A stretch of DNA of 64,000 nucleotides from Ipomoea triloba (taxonomy: Eukaryota; Streptophyta; Magnoliopsida; Solanales; Convolvulaceae). The notes beneath the pieces are model-generated. The model saw only the letters and a list, made by a program, of their open reading frames with translations, made no database searches and was not told the DNA's origin. The stretch covers positions 11,756,006 through 11,820,005 of the forward strand of contig NC_044930.1 in assembly GCF_003576645.1 (NCBI RefSeq), given 5' to 3'. This document shows positions 36,565 to 47,667 of this stretch, piece by piece. Position 1 is the first letter of the stretch. Every line of letters starts with the position of its first letter. The translations under genes were made by a program, and so were the position numbers.

Positions 36565-36599
<35 letters not shown>

Positions 36600-37644
36600 A
36601 AACACATAAAAGAAACAAAGATTATTTTTGAGTAGATGAGATCTTAATCTGGACCACAAAGAACCAAGATTTTTGCTTTTAATTTGCAGAAGTGATGACA
36701 TCAATATTTAATAGTGAATAGCCAGAGAAGAGAAGTCATATTCTTCTCTATCATTATCACCTGTTCAGTTTGGTAAATTTTCTTCCTTTATTATGATATA
36801 TAACCTGTCAAATGTTGGTCCCATAAGATTTTAACCAAATCCCATGAATAGATCAGATTTATGTCTTGTAAATCAAGAGTTCCATATCTAGATTCTAATT
36901 TTCTATTCACTTTTCAAGCATTTTTTTAAAATCCTTAATTAACTTTAAAAAGTGGGTAGAAACATTATAATCACTCACTTTAGGGGGTGGTGTTGCAAGA
37001 AAGTGAGAAATTTTGGGAAAGGGGGTGAATAATGTGATGATGAATAGTAGCAAGATTGGATTTTCTTGGACCAATGATTTGATCCCCACATGGTTTTGTT
37101 GGGTTGTAGGAGAGAGGTCTTCCATATATAGACCCACAATGGCAAAGGGGTCTGTCCCTTTGCCAACAATATCATCAGAGCCTCTAGCTGTTCTTGGCTG
37201 TATATACCCATCCTGGGGGGGGAGGGGGCACCCTTAGGGTGGAGTGTAGGGTTGAAGCAATTGCTTGCTCATTTTTCATGATTTGATTTGATTGTTGTTA
37301 GGGATGGGTTTGAGTAAATGGAATGGAATAGATGGTTGGTGTAGTGGGGGACTTTATAGGGTTTGGGTAGTGATTTAAGAGGGGATCTGTTTTGGTTTTT
37401 GTCTGATTCTCTTCATTAGTTTGCACGCCTTTGAATATGAACAAGGCAGATAGATGTTGATGAAAGGCATAGTAGGAAAGCTTGTTACCTCACTTGTCAT
37501 GCTCACTTACTTGGATCAGATGTTGACATACTAAACGACTTTTACATTTCACCTTATACTCTCTCTATTGCCTCGCTTTTTATATTTTATCCTTTACTTG
37601 AATTCTTATATTCCTATGCTGCATTTTACCACTCATATTTACTT
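36326..37644. other. 3' region of the DUF1645 gene and intergenic DNA
   Basis: The probable 3' UTR continues past a (CT)n tract at 36568-36598. Further on, 36960-37300 is less AT-rich and has a GGCAAAGGG..CCCTTTGCC inverted repeat near 37140-37165, but I recognise no known microRNA or gene there. The text at 37214-37232 is a G-rich run. Confidence 0.45.
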
Positions 37645-37895
37645 CTCCATCCATCCCATTTTATTTGTCTGATTCGGTTAACGCGATTAGACTGAATTTA
37701 TTATTAGTTCAATAATTTTTTTATAATATTAAGTTCAGTATTAGTTTACAAAATTTATATACTTAAAAACTACACTAAAAATAGTATTAAACACAAAATT
37801 AAATTTAAAATTAAGTAAAAAATAACTAAAGAAAATTAAAAAAGCAAAAAGAGTTGGTCTGATCCAATAGGACAAGTAAAATGATAAAAAGAGTA
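37645..37895. mobile_element. Degenerate Stowaway-like MITE
   Basis: 'CTCCATCCATCCCATTTTATTTGTC' style text at the left and 'GGACAAGTAAAATGATAAAAAGAGTA' style text at the right are inverted and resemble the intact copy at 41191, with the same A/T-rich middle ('TTTCTAAATATATAAATTTTATGTAC'-like words). About 250 bp. Confidence 0.55.
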
Positions 37896-37929
37896 TTTAT
37901 TTGTCAATTAAATTTTTTTGGTTAGTTTC

Positions 37930-38690
37930 TTTTATATATATATATATATAGAGGGATGAATTCTTGTGCGAAAATTTGCTTAGGTGCTCAAATCATTCAA
38001 AAGAAAAAGAAAAAAAAAAACACACGTATAACAATTAGTACTCAATCATGTACTCAATTCTACACTCAATCATGTATCTTGTACTCTTTCTAGTGTTACT
38101 TTCTTTCACTCTTCCTTCGATAGCTGACGCACTTTAAGCATACAAATCGCACACTTTAAGAATGAAAATTATGCACCTAAAGAAGTAAAACCACACACCT
38201 AAAATTTTAGATCGATGCACTTAAGTTTTCACAACTGACGCACTTTAAGCACACAAACCATGCACCTTAAGAAGGCAAACCACGCATCTTAAGAAGTAAA
38301 ATAATGCACCTAAAACTTTAAATAACGCACCTTAAAGTTTTAACAAAATACGCACCTTAAGTTATCAACTGAAGAATTGACACACCTTAAGCACAAAAAA
38401 TTTACACACCTTAAGTTTTCAACTGCATAAGTGACGCACCTTAAGCACAGAAATCACGCACCTAAAGAAGGAACACAACGCACCTTAAGCACAAGACCTG
38501 CGCACCTTAACACAAACCTTACGCATCAGAAGTTTGACCCATATGAAAAATGACCAAATCGCCACCACATTTTTTTTAAACGTTGTTAATCTTGGACATT
38601 AATTTTGACAAGATCAATGGCTCTCCTCTCACCGAACAACCGTAACTGAGAAGATCAACTGCACGCGAACAAAATTATATATATATAAAA
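37930..38690. repeat. (TA)n-bounded module with ACGCACCTTAAG arrays (B3)
   Basis: (TA)n at 37934-37951 and again at 38676-38690. The array at 38115-38525 is the complement of the B1 units, here as 'GACGCACCTTAAGCACAnAA', repeated about 16 times. The head of B1 appears inverted after it: 'ATGACCAAATCGCCACCACATTTTTTTT' in loose form near 38546, then 'TTTTGACAAGATCAATGGCT'. Non-coding. Confidence 0.7.
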
Positions 38691-38699
38691 GCTTCTATA

Positions 38700-39725
38700 G
38701 GTAAAAAAAAATGCGCACAAATTCTAATTGTAGATGCAGTCCAAATGTCCAATCTAACATCCCATATTGAATATTCATTAAAAAACACACGGTGGCATAT
38801 TGGTAATTTTGAAGAAGTTGGTCAGATTGTCTTTTGTATTTGAGTGCATATTCTTCAAGTACACAGTTTTCCTTCTTCAAGTGCATATTTCTCTTATTCG
38901 AGTGCATCCATTTTGTTTTAGTACTTAGTTTCTCCTTTGAGTACGCATCTTTGTGCCTTTGAGCGCAAATATTTGGCCTTCAACTACACATTTATAAGCC
39001 TTCAAGTACATGTTTTCCTTTATAAGAGTACAAAAATAATTTTCTTCTAGTTTTTCCTTTTAGTATCTTTTTTTTTTTCCCTTGCCTTCTAGTGATCATC
39101 TTTATGTTTTCAAGTGTTCAATTTCATGCCTACAAGTGCATGTGTGTTTTACTATTGTGTTAAAAAATAAAATAATACTTAGCATTCCATTGAAACCTTG
39201 GTTTCCTTCTAGTGCATGCTTTTAGTCTTCAAGTGCATGTTTTCCTTTTTAAGAGTGCAATTTTTTTTTTCCTCCCTTGCTTTCTAGTGATCCTCTTTAT
39301 ATTATGTCTTCAAGTGCTCAATTAAATGCCTACAAGTGTGCCAAACACCTTGTGCTTAGATGGCATGTTGTGACTCTCCCATATGGAAGGTCATGAGGTA
39401 TTGGCTCTTTGTGTTTCAACAGATTGAGAAAGTATAGATGAACAGATACTACAATGTAATAGGGTCAGTTGTATTAAACAAAAAATACCTACAAGCGTAT
39501 GTGTCTTACTATTGTGTAAAAAAATTTTTAAAAAAATACTTAGCATTCAAGTAAACCTTTTTTTTTTTTTAATTTGCCTTCAAGTGCACATTTTTGTATC
39601 TTCAAATGCATGGTTTTGAGCTTTCAAGTGCACATTTCGTATAGAATTTATTTTAAGAGATTCATTGGTCATGGTTCATCGCATTTTCACACCGGAAGAA
39701 GCCTGTGCACTTGATCCTAAATCTC
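38700..39725. repeat. (TA)n-bounded module with TTCAAGTGCATGT arrays (B4)
   Basis: Head 'AACACACGGTGGCATATTGG' at 38784-38803, then degenerate 'TTCAAGTGCACATTTTnTG' units to 39640, with two longer internally related blocks (38930-39200 and 39205-39540). The tail GTGCACTTGATCCTAAATCT runs into CT, GT and TA microsatellites (39722-39808). Non-coding. Confidence 0.65.
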
Positions 39726-39739
39726 TCTCTCTCTCTATG

Positions 39740-39765
39740 TGTGTGTGTGTCTATATGTGTGTGTC

Positions 39766-39819
<54 letters not shown>

Positions 39820-39990
39820 CATACATTTATAAGTTTTAAATTTATGAATTTTTCTTTATTTAATTGTACTTTTGATATAATTTCTAAATATATAAATTTT
39901 ATGTACTAAAAGTAAACTAATAATATTATAAAAATTAAATTGTAAATAGTACTCAATTTTTGTTAATTGAAATAGACATATAAAATGAGA
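39740..39990. repeat. GT/TA microsatellite and Stowaway remnant
   Basis: GT repeats 39739-39780 and (TA)n 39783-39808 are followed by the right half of a Stowaway-like MITE that ends near 'AAAATGAGATGGATGAAATA' at 39976. Confidence 0.5.
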
Positions 39991-40029
39991 TGGATGAAAT
40001 ATCAATGAGAGTTGGTTCAGTAAAAGGGC

Positions 40030-40464
40030 AGTTGTTAAGCCATGGACCCGAGTTCACCTTGCAAGGTGAACCCCAATCCATGTTCATAATTTTAGTACTC
40101 TATGTTCATAATTTTAGAATTCTATGTTCACATTTTTTGAATTCTATGTTCACAATTTTTGAACTCCTTATTCATAATTTTTAAACTCTATATTTACAAT
40201 TACAGAACTCTATGTTCACAATTTCATAACTCTATGTTCACAATTTTAGAACTCTATATTCACAATTTCATAACTCTATATTCAATCGTATAACACAATT
40301 TTTGAATCTAATAACAAAATTTTGAATATTGAGTAATGTAATTTTGTATATTGAGATTTAAAATTATGAACATAGAGTTTTAAAATTATGAACACATTTT
40401 TTAAATTGTGAACATAGACTTGAATTCACCTTGCAAGGTAGACCCGTGTTCATAGCATAATTTG
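40030..40464. mobile_element. Palindromic-end element C1 (GCAAATTAT family)
   Basis: The left end GTTGTTAAGCCATGGACCC is followed by the 20-nt palindrome at 40052-40071 (arms GTTCACCTTG). The interior is an array of 'AACTCTATGTTCACAATTTT' units (40080-40270), some of them inverted. The right end repeats the palindrome in worn form (40424-40440) and finishes ACCCGTGTTCATAGCATAATTTGC. About 435 bp, non-coding. Confidence 0.7.
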
Positions 40465-40549
40465 CTGGGGTTAAAGTGATAAAATAATGAATTTATGTTT
40501 AATTTGGACAAGTATTTTATGATCTAATCACTTATAAGATCTTGGGGAA

Positions 40550-40554
<5 letters not shown>

Positions 40555-40598
<44 letters not shown>

Positions 40599-41190
40599 TT
40601 TAATAAAATATATACTGTATATATTGTCCTAGCCTCCTAGGTAGTATTTAAATAATGTTCATAAGGTATTTGTGCAACTACAGTACAAGTGGGGACCCGT
40701 TTTTGGTCCAGCTACTTATAACTCAAGTGTCTAGTCCATGTTGCAATTAATGGAAACCAAACCTTCTATTTTAACTCCATAAATTTTGCTTACCAAGCTG
40801 CCTTAAAAGTTAAAACCTTCTCCATTTTTTGGTTCAACTTCTCTAGTAATGAAGTGTTTTTAAAAAGTGTCTTGGCTTGTTTAAAAAAAAAAAAAAAAAA
40901 AAAGTGTCTGCTTATACCAACACTCAAATCTCTCTCTCTGCTTCTTTCCTAAAGCATTTCAAATAGGATGATGTTTATAGTTTCTGACTAGAAAACAATC
41001 TACCCTCTTCCCCATTTTACATTTTTACCTATCAAGTTTATTTTTGTATTTAATATTTGTTGGGAATTCCTAAAAAAATATACCTGGTTTAGTGGATATA
41101 CACACGCTTTCTCCTAAGGGTGCTTTGAGGAAAAAGAGCTAGTCAAGCCGGCAACGCTCATTTCTAGATTTTGATTTGCACTCCTTTATA
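40555..41190. other. (TA)n microsatellite and intergenic DNA
   Basis: TA units at 40555-40595, then unique DNA with a poly-A stretch near 40885. I see no gene. Confidence 0.45.
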
Positions 41191-41448
41191 CTCCCTCTGT
41201 CCCATTTTACATGTCCTGTTTACTATTCATTGGTTAAACCAACTCTTTCTTCATTGCTTATTTTCTTTAGTAATTTTTAACTATTTTTAAATTTGATTTT
41301 TTGTGTTTAATAGTACTTTTAATGTAATTTCTAAATATATAAATTTTATATACTAATACTAAATTTAATATTATGAAAAATTGAATTAAAAATAACTTCA
41401 GTCAAGCCTCGTTAACCGAATCAGACAAACAAAATGGGACGGAGGTAG
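41191..41448. mobile_element. Stowaway MITE (Tc1/mariner)
   Basis: The termini CTCCCTCTGTCCCATTTTAC and its complement ending GGGACGGAGGTAG are the classic Stowaway TIR. TA lies immediately outside both ends (41189-41190 and 41449-41450). 258 bp, A/T-rich interior, non-coding. Confidence 0.85.
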
Positions 41449-42332
41449 TATGTAAGAGAGAGTCTTCTAATAACACATTTCAACCCTTGAAATGTTTTAT
41501 ATAAGTGGAAACTTACATTCATTCTTAATGTATAAATGATATTTAAAAGCCTTCTCAAACTCAATTTTTCTAACTTCATGGACATACTTTGAGATCCGAT
41601 TCCATGTCCTCAACTAAAAGAATCCAAATCCACTTTTTTCCTGACACAAATCGATAGTAAACTCCATTCAAAATATTGCTTCAAATAAAATGACTACTCA
41701 AATGCCTTTCTTGCTCATTTTCCCAACACTATTTAAAGACCAATCTAATTGTTTTACTAATTCTTTACATATTTTATTACAATTTTAACTTTTGAATTTT
41801 TTTGGGGTGTATAATAGAAAGTTTAATATAATTTCTGAATACATAAGTTGTACGGAGTATTTGTTAACATGAAATTAGTTAACTTATGAATAATTGGATT
41901 ATTGTTTAATTAACCATTGTTAATTAACACATACATAAAGTGGGATATATAAAGAGTATTTGAGAGTCAAACGTAATTCTTCATTGACCATTTTACTTTT
42001 CTATATATGTTTTACAATTTAGATTTCTAATTTTTATGTTTAATATAATATTTAATTACAATGTAAACTCTAATTACTAATATTGAATCAATTAATGCAC
42101 TACAAAAATTTGAGCTAGAAACAAAGTGAGTCAATTTTATCCTAAACTAGACTCAAGTCGTATTGTAAAATGATATACCCTCAATAGTGAGGCTTTTGGG
42201 GTGGTTTTTGAGGTAACAAATAGGAGAGAAAGGAGGGAAATAGAAGAAAGAAAAAAGAACAAAAAAAGGGGAAAAATATGGGTCTGAAGCAAAAGAAAAA
42301 GGAAAAGAAAAAAAAAACAAGGTCAATGAAGC
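41449..42332. other. Intergenic DNA with Stowaway-like remnants
   Basis: Words such as 'TTTTACAATTTAGATTTCTAA' and 'GTTAATTAACACATACATAAAGTGGGA' suggest one or two worn MITEs between 41680 and 42130. No gene is seen. Confidence 0.4.
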
Positions 42333-42425
42333 GCCAAGCGCTAGCGCGTGCACTGCATACGCCAAGCACTAGCGCGTGCCTTGCATACGCCTGAGCGCCA
42401 TTGCGCGCGAAACGCACAGGTCTGC
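42333..42425. repeat. GC-rich 28-bp tandem duplication
   Basis: 'GCCAAGCGCTAGCGCGTGCA' followed by CTGCATAC occurs twice (42333 and 42361, the second with changes), then a related CGCCTGAGCGCCATTGCGCGCG. It stands out from the AT-rich flanks. Non-coding as far as I can see. Confidence 0.6.
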
Positions 42426-43095
42426 GTGTCCACCTCCTCCTTTTCTGTATCGCGGAACCCACAAAAAACTCACCTTCAGGAGGATCTCAAATTTTCTCTC
42501 TCCTCCCCCTCGATCAGCTATGCTCTTCTAAAAAATTGTGAAAAATGCACTAATGGGATGCCAGTAATAAAATTGTAATTTAACATGACATGTTGTGATT
42601 AATTGATTGCTGAATCACAATCTCTTGATTGGACATCAAATTATTAAACAAATTTTACAGGACATATAGTGCGGATGTGAGTGGAAATAAATTTTGACAT
42701 GATGGAACAAAGATGAAGCTGTAGAGAGTAGTGTAGTACCAGAAAACAGCGTGGTGAAGAAACAAGGTATAGAATAATTTGAAGGGTTTGCAGTATTCTC
42801 TTTATGCATTTTTTAGGGTTACATGTTAACTCTATGTTTCCGCACTTTTCTCAACTTTTAGCCTGCACAAAATCTGTAGCTACCATATGGGAGCAATGCC
42901 CTATCTCTATTATTGCTCTTCAATCCTTTTTTTTTTCTTTTTTTTTTTCAAGAATTATATATAAATATTAGGGGTGTGAATTTAGAATGAATTCACATTC
43001 AATCCGCTAAAAGTGAATTTGAAAAATTCTATCAACATCTACATTTGTAGCCCTGTAGGATGAAAATAGATCAGGCCCCTATGTAGTGGTTCATC
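42426..43095. other. Intergenic DNA
   Basis: No gene or clear repeat recognised. Confidence 0.4.
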
Positions 43096-43707
43096 GCAAA
43101 TTATATCGTGGACCGCGATCCACAATCCATCAAAATGACGTCGTTTTGATTAATGAAAACAAACAAATGAAACCATCCCCTTTCCGCGCCATTCACTTTC
43201 AGTTCATATACACTGCAGTTACATTTAAACACAACTGTAGTTACATTTCAACACAACTACAGTCACATTTCGATATAACTACAATTTCATTCGATAAATA
43301 TAAAAACACAAATGTGAAACTGTTATTCAATATCAGTTCATATACACTACAGTTACATTTCGATATAACTACAATTTCATTCGATAATATAAAACACAAT
43401 GTGAAACTGTTATTCAGTATCAGTTCATATACACTGTAGTTACATTTCAACACAACTACAGTTACATTTCGATATAACTACAGTTTCATTCGATAATATA
43501 AAACACAATGTGAAATTGTTATTCAGTATCAGTTCATATACACTGTAGTTACATTTCAACACAACTACAGTTACATTTAGATATAACTACAGTTTCATTC
43601 GATAATATAAAAACAAATGTAAGGCACTATCTTTTAAGATGACCTGTAGTATCAGTGACCACGTTCCACAGTTGATTGTGGACCGTGGTCCACGGTATAA
43701 CGACTGG
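43096..43707. mobile_element. Palindromic-end element D (GCAAATTAT family)
   Basis: Starts GCAAATTATATCGTGGACC with the GTGGACC-GCG-ATCCAC hairpin at 43108-43123. It ends with the palindromic GTGGACCGTGGTCCAC (43678-43693) plus GGTATAACGAC. The interior is a higher-order tandem repeat of about 105-120 bp made of 'ACAGTTACATTTCGATATAA' and 'TTCAGTATCAGTTCATATAC' units, about four copies. Non-coding. Confidence 0.7.
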
Positions 43708-43756
43708 TGGTTCATAGGGGCAAAGTCAGACTTAAGCCTATTTAAAACAAACAATC

Positions 43757-44104
43757 ATTATTGCATGAACCATGGTCCACACAACTGTGTGGATCATAAA
43801 TAAAAAGTACATTTTTAATATACTAAAAGTACATTATTTTTGTACATAAAGTACATTATTTTAGAGTACATTATTTAAGTACTGAAAGTACATTATTTTA
43901 TATTAGAGTACATTATTTAAGTACTGAAAGTACATTATTTTATATAAGAGTACATTATTTAAGTACTGAAAGTACATTATTTTATATACTATGAAAGAAT
44001 GTACCTTTAATACAAAAATAATGTATTTTTAGTATAATAAAAATGTACCTTATATTCATGATCCACACACAACTATGTGGACCATGGTCCACACAATAAT
44101 TTGC
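43757..44104. mobile_element. Palindromic-end element E1 (GCAAATTAT family)
   Basis: The left end contains ACCATGGTCCACACAACTGT. The right end has the perfect palindrome GTGGACCATGGTCCAC at 44077-44092 and finishes ACACAATAATTTGC. The interior array is 'AAAGTACATTATTTTATAT' units. About 350 bp, non-coding. Confidence 0.7.
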
Positions 44105-44149
44105 CAAAGCCTGTATAGCAAAGCAAGCCCAAACCTATAATAATGGGTT

Positions 44150-44749
44150 GTTATGCCATGGACCCAGGTCCACCATGCAAGGTGGACCTGGGTCTACATT
44201 CACATACATTATACTCTACATTCACATACACTATATTCTACATTCACAATTTGTAAACTTCACATTCACACATTACAGGATTATATGTTTAGTAACTATA
44301 TTCTACATTCACATACACTATACTCTACATTCACAATTTGTAAACTCCACATTCACACATTCAAAACTCTATATTCACAGGTCCTATACTCCACATTCAC
44401 AACTTGAGAACTCCACATTCACACATTACAGGGCTACAAGTTGCTAGAACTTCTTAACTCTATTACAGATTCACACATGCATAACTCTACATTCACGATT
44501 TCTATACTCCATATTCACAATTTGAAACCTCCACATTCACACATTTCTGGGCAACTCTACATTCACACAATCATAAATCTACATTCACGATTTCTATTAT
44601 CTACATTCACACTTTGAAACCTCTACATTCACACATTTTTAGACAACTCTATATTCAGCAATATGTTTACTAGAAAAAAAAAAAAAGCGACGTAGTTTTG
44701 GACCCAGGTCCACCTTGCAAGGTGGACCTGGGTCCACAGCATAATTTGC
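44150..44749. mobile_element. Palindromic-end element C2 (GCAAATTAT family)
   Basis: The left end GTTATGCCATG is followed by a 34-nt palindrome at 44161-44194 (one mismatch; half-site GACCCAGGTCCACCTTG). The right end carries the perfect 34-nt palindrome at 44701-44734 and finishes CCACAGCATAATTTGC. Between them lie about 25 degenerate 'CTCTACATTCACAATTTnTA' units. About 600 bp. The open frames across it are by-products of the array. Confidence 0.75.
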
Positions 44750-44753
44750 GTAT

Positions 44754-44890
44754 AATAATTTGCCAAAGCCAATCATTATTCCATGGACAATAGTCCACAC
44801 ATTTGTGTGAACCATAAATAATTACATTTTAATATACTAAAAGTATATTATTTATATACGTAAAGTACATTATTTGAAAGTACGTACATG
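44754..44890. mobile_element. Palindromic-end element E-type, truncated copy
   Basis: 'AATAATTTGCCAAAGCC' repeats 44096-44112. It is followed by CCATGGACAATAGTCCACAC and 'AAAGTACATTATTTGAAAGTA' units as in E1, then breaks off before the (TA)n at 44897. Confidence 0.55.
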
Positions 44891-44894
44891 ATTA

Positions 44895-44896
<2 letters not shown>

Positions 44897-44936
<40 letters not shown>

Positions 44937-45143
44937 CATTTATACCTAATATATTTTTATATTTTCAATATAATCCCAAGTATATATATCAATTATCAAA
45001 CCTTAACCCCCAAAATCCCCAATTTTATATACTAATTTAGTAAATCTGTCTCTCTGATCTTACTTTTTCGTCTGCGATTGCGAGACAACGATCTTGACCA
45101 TTGTCCAAGTAATTTCGTAAATCTTTTTTCTTGGTCACTATTG

Positions 45144-45189
<46 letters not shown>
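44897..45189. other. Two (TA)n tracts and intervening DNA
   Basis: (TA)n at 44897-44935 and 45147-45188. The DNA between them shows no gene. The second tract borders module B5 directly. Confidence 0.6.
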
Positions 45190-45195
<6 letters not shown>

Positions 45196-45870
45196 CACAT
45201 GCGTAGCTTGTCCTAGCCCCTAGGTGAAACATGTGCATCAATCTCAACCATTGATCTATTCCATATCAACTGCCTAGAATGAAGGAAAATTTTAGAAAAG
45301 CACAATGACATTTTGGAAATTTTTCTTAACTTTAAAGTGCACAAATCTTGTTCCTATGTTGCACAAGTTTGAACCTACGAGTTATATAACTTTGAACTTA
45401 TGTGTGCATAACTTAAACTTTCAAGTGCATAACTTTGAACCTTCAATTACATAACTTTAAACCTTGACGTGCATAACTTTAGATCTTCATATTCAAAACT
45501 TTGAACCTTCAAGTGCATAACTTTAAACCTTGAGGTGCATAACTTTAAACCTTTATATGCATAACTTTGAATTTTGAGGTGCATAACTTTAGACCTCGAG
45601 ATGCATTACTTTAAACCATCAGGTGCATAACCTTGAACATTCAGGTGCATATCTTTAAAACTTAAGGTGCACAACTTTGAACCTACGAGTGCATAATTTT
45701 GCACCTTAGGGTAAACAACTTTGAAACTTGAAGTGCATATCATGGAAGTTAAGTTGCATGACTTTGCTGTGTATGATGCATAACTGTGCATCACTTAGAA
45801 CTTTATGGTATATAAATTTTGTTCTTCAGGTGCATAAGTTTTGTTTTTTAAGTGCACAAGTTTTGTATCT
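45190..45870. repeat. (TA)n-bounded module with GTGCATAACTTTGAACC arrays (B5)
   Basis: Head 'AACCATTGATCT', then AGAATGAAGGAAAATTTTAG and 'CAATGACATTTTGGAAATTTTT', the same order as in B2. The array at 45335-45860 holds about 20 degenerate 'GTGCATAACTTTGAACCTTC' units. Non-coding. The tail is not well defined. Confidence 0.65.
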
Positions 45871-45929
45871 CTTGCATTCATAAAGAGAATTCAATATGAT
45901 GGGAAACTAAATATAATGATTGAGTAGGA

Positions 45930-46093
45930 TGTTAAGGATTAATGATTTAATTATTTTCATTTATTTGTTGCTTAGTTTCATCCTGCAGAATAGTTCTTTA
46001 TTGTTAGTTTTGTTAGCTACTTTATCTCCATGTACATGTATAAATAGCTTACAGACTTTAGCTTAATAATACAAGCTTTTCACATTCTCTACA
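45930..46093 (+). mobile_element. 5' LTR of a Ty1/copia element
   Basis: 164 bp, starting TGTTAAGG and ending CTCTACA, with a TATA box (TGTATAAATAGC near 46037). It is followed by TGGTATCCAGAGT (46094-46106), a slightly mutated form of the TGGTATCAGAGC initiator-Met-tRNA primer binding site of copia elements. The 3' LTR was not found, so the element is truncated. Confidence 0.7.
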
Positions 46094-46188
46094 TGGTATC
46101 CAGAGTCATATTTCTCTAAGCGAGAATTTTTCTAAAAGATCCCATCTTCTTTTTTTTTTTCTTTTTTTTTTTTCTTTCTCTTCCTTCA

Positions 46189-46745
46189 ATGGCTTCCGCT
46201 TCTACAACCACATCATTGGTTCATTTAAATGCCCCAACCCACTTCCCCATCCGGTTGATAGACACCAATTTCTCGGTTTGGCAGTACAAGTGAAGTCCAC
46301 GTTAATCGGCCTTGATCTCCTAGGCTATGTTGATGGCACACAAGAAGCACCTACTCAATTCACTGATACGGCTCGCACTACCATGAATCCGACTTACACT
46401 ACTTGGTATCGACAAGATCAAATCTTAGTCAGTGCTCTCCTAGGGAGCTGCTCCGACTCAATCCAACCTCTCATCTCGTCTGCAGCCACTGCACATAAAG
46501 CTTGATTGAGACTTGCGACCAGCTATGCTAATGACTCTAAGGCTAGAGTCAACTATCTTAAAACCAAGTTATCTAAAAATCCAAAAGGTTCTCGTTCAAT
46601 TGTTGAGTACCTTCAGGATATGCGCTCAATCGTCGACTTTCTTGCTGCTGCACAAAGCCCGGTTGATGATGATGATTTAATTGCCTATGTGTTAATTCAA
46701 CTTGACGATGACTATGCTTCCATAATCCCTGTTGTTCGTGTCTAG
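46189..46745 (+). pseudogene. Ty1/copia gag relic
   Basis: The frame starts MASASTTTSLVHLNAPTHFP and IRLIDTNFSVW, the usual N-terminal copia gag block. After a frameshift near 46280 it goes on TLIGLDLLGYVDGTQEAP, WYRQDQILVSALLGS, then a TGA in place of the Trp codon at 46503, then RLATSYANDSKARVNYLKTK and SIVEYLQDMRSIVDFLAAAQ. The zinc knuckle, protease, integrase and RT are absent. It is dead, but the order of motifs leaves little doubt about its origin. Confidence 0.8.
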
Positions 46746-46889
46746 AAAGCAGGAATCACCTATTGTCCTTTTTAAGCTTTCTCATCACATATTGCTTTTG
46801 CTAGTATAGGATGACAAATTAAACATATCAAAATCAACAGCTCAGATCTCTTTCCATGATTCAGAGTGCTCCTTAACACCTAATCCCTC

Positions 46890-46892
<3 letters not shown>
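46746..46892. other. Intergenic DNA
   Basis: Nothing recognised. Confidence 0.4.

Positions 46893-46950
<58 letters not shown>
46893..46950. repeat. (TA)n microsatellite
   Basis: About 29 TA units, directly abutting a Helitron-like 3' end. Confidence 0.9.
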
Positions 46951-46951
<1 letters not shown>

Positions 46952-46985
46952 TAGTTTTTCTTATGCGCGATGCGCAAAAAATAGG
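46951..46985 (-). mobile_element. Helitron-like 3' terminus
   Basis: On the - strand: a TGCGC-ATC-GCGCA hairpin, then TAAGAAAAA, then CTAG, followed by T of the TA tract. This matches the Helitron 3' end seen at 9655. The body would extend to higher coordinates, but no 5' end or coding part was recognised in the (TA)-rich sequence that follows. Confidence 0.55.
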
Positions 46986-47457
<472 letters not shown>

Positions 47458-47459
47458 AT

Positions 47460-47636
47460 GGTCATAATCACGTGTGGTCGCGCCTTAACATGCGGTTAGT
47501 GTCGCCGCACCACTATGTATACAAATATACACCATTCAAGGTTAGAAAATGCACAATACAAATATGAGTGGTATATATTTGTATACATAGTGGTGTATTC
47601 TGCACCAACCGCACGGGAAGACGTGACCACATTTGA
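47460..47636. mobile_element. (TA)n-flanked MITE, family A
   Basis: Ends GTGTGGTCGCGCCTTAACAT and CCGCACGGGAAGACGTGACC-ACATTTGA are inverted. The interior shows inverted 'CACTATGTATACAAATATAC' and 'GTATATATTTGTATACATAG'. A short TA tract (47637-47653) follows. Non-coding. Confidence 0.65.

Positions 47637-47653
<17 letters not shown>

Positions 47654-47667
<14 letters not shown>

Noticed and set aside
37136..37170. GGCAAAGGG..CCCTTTGCC inverted repeat as a microRNA precursor
   Set aside because: The stem is only about nine base pairs, and neither arm matches a plant microRNA I recognise.
44148..44447. Open frames with repeated HSQFVNSTFTH or YSTFTICKLHI
   Set aside because: They are produced by the 'CTACATTCACA' array inside element C2.
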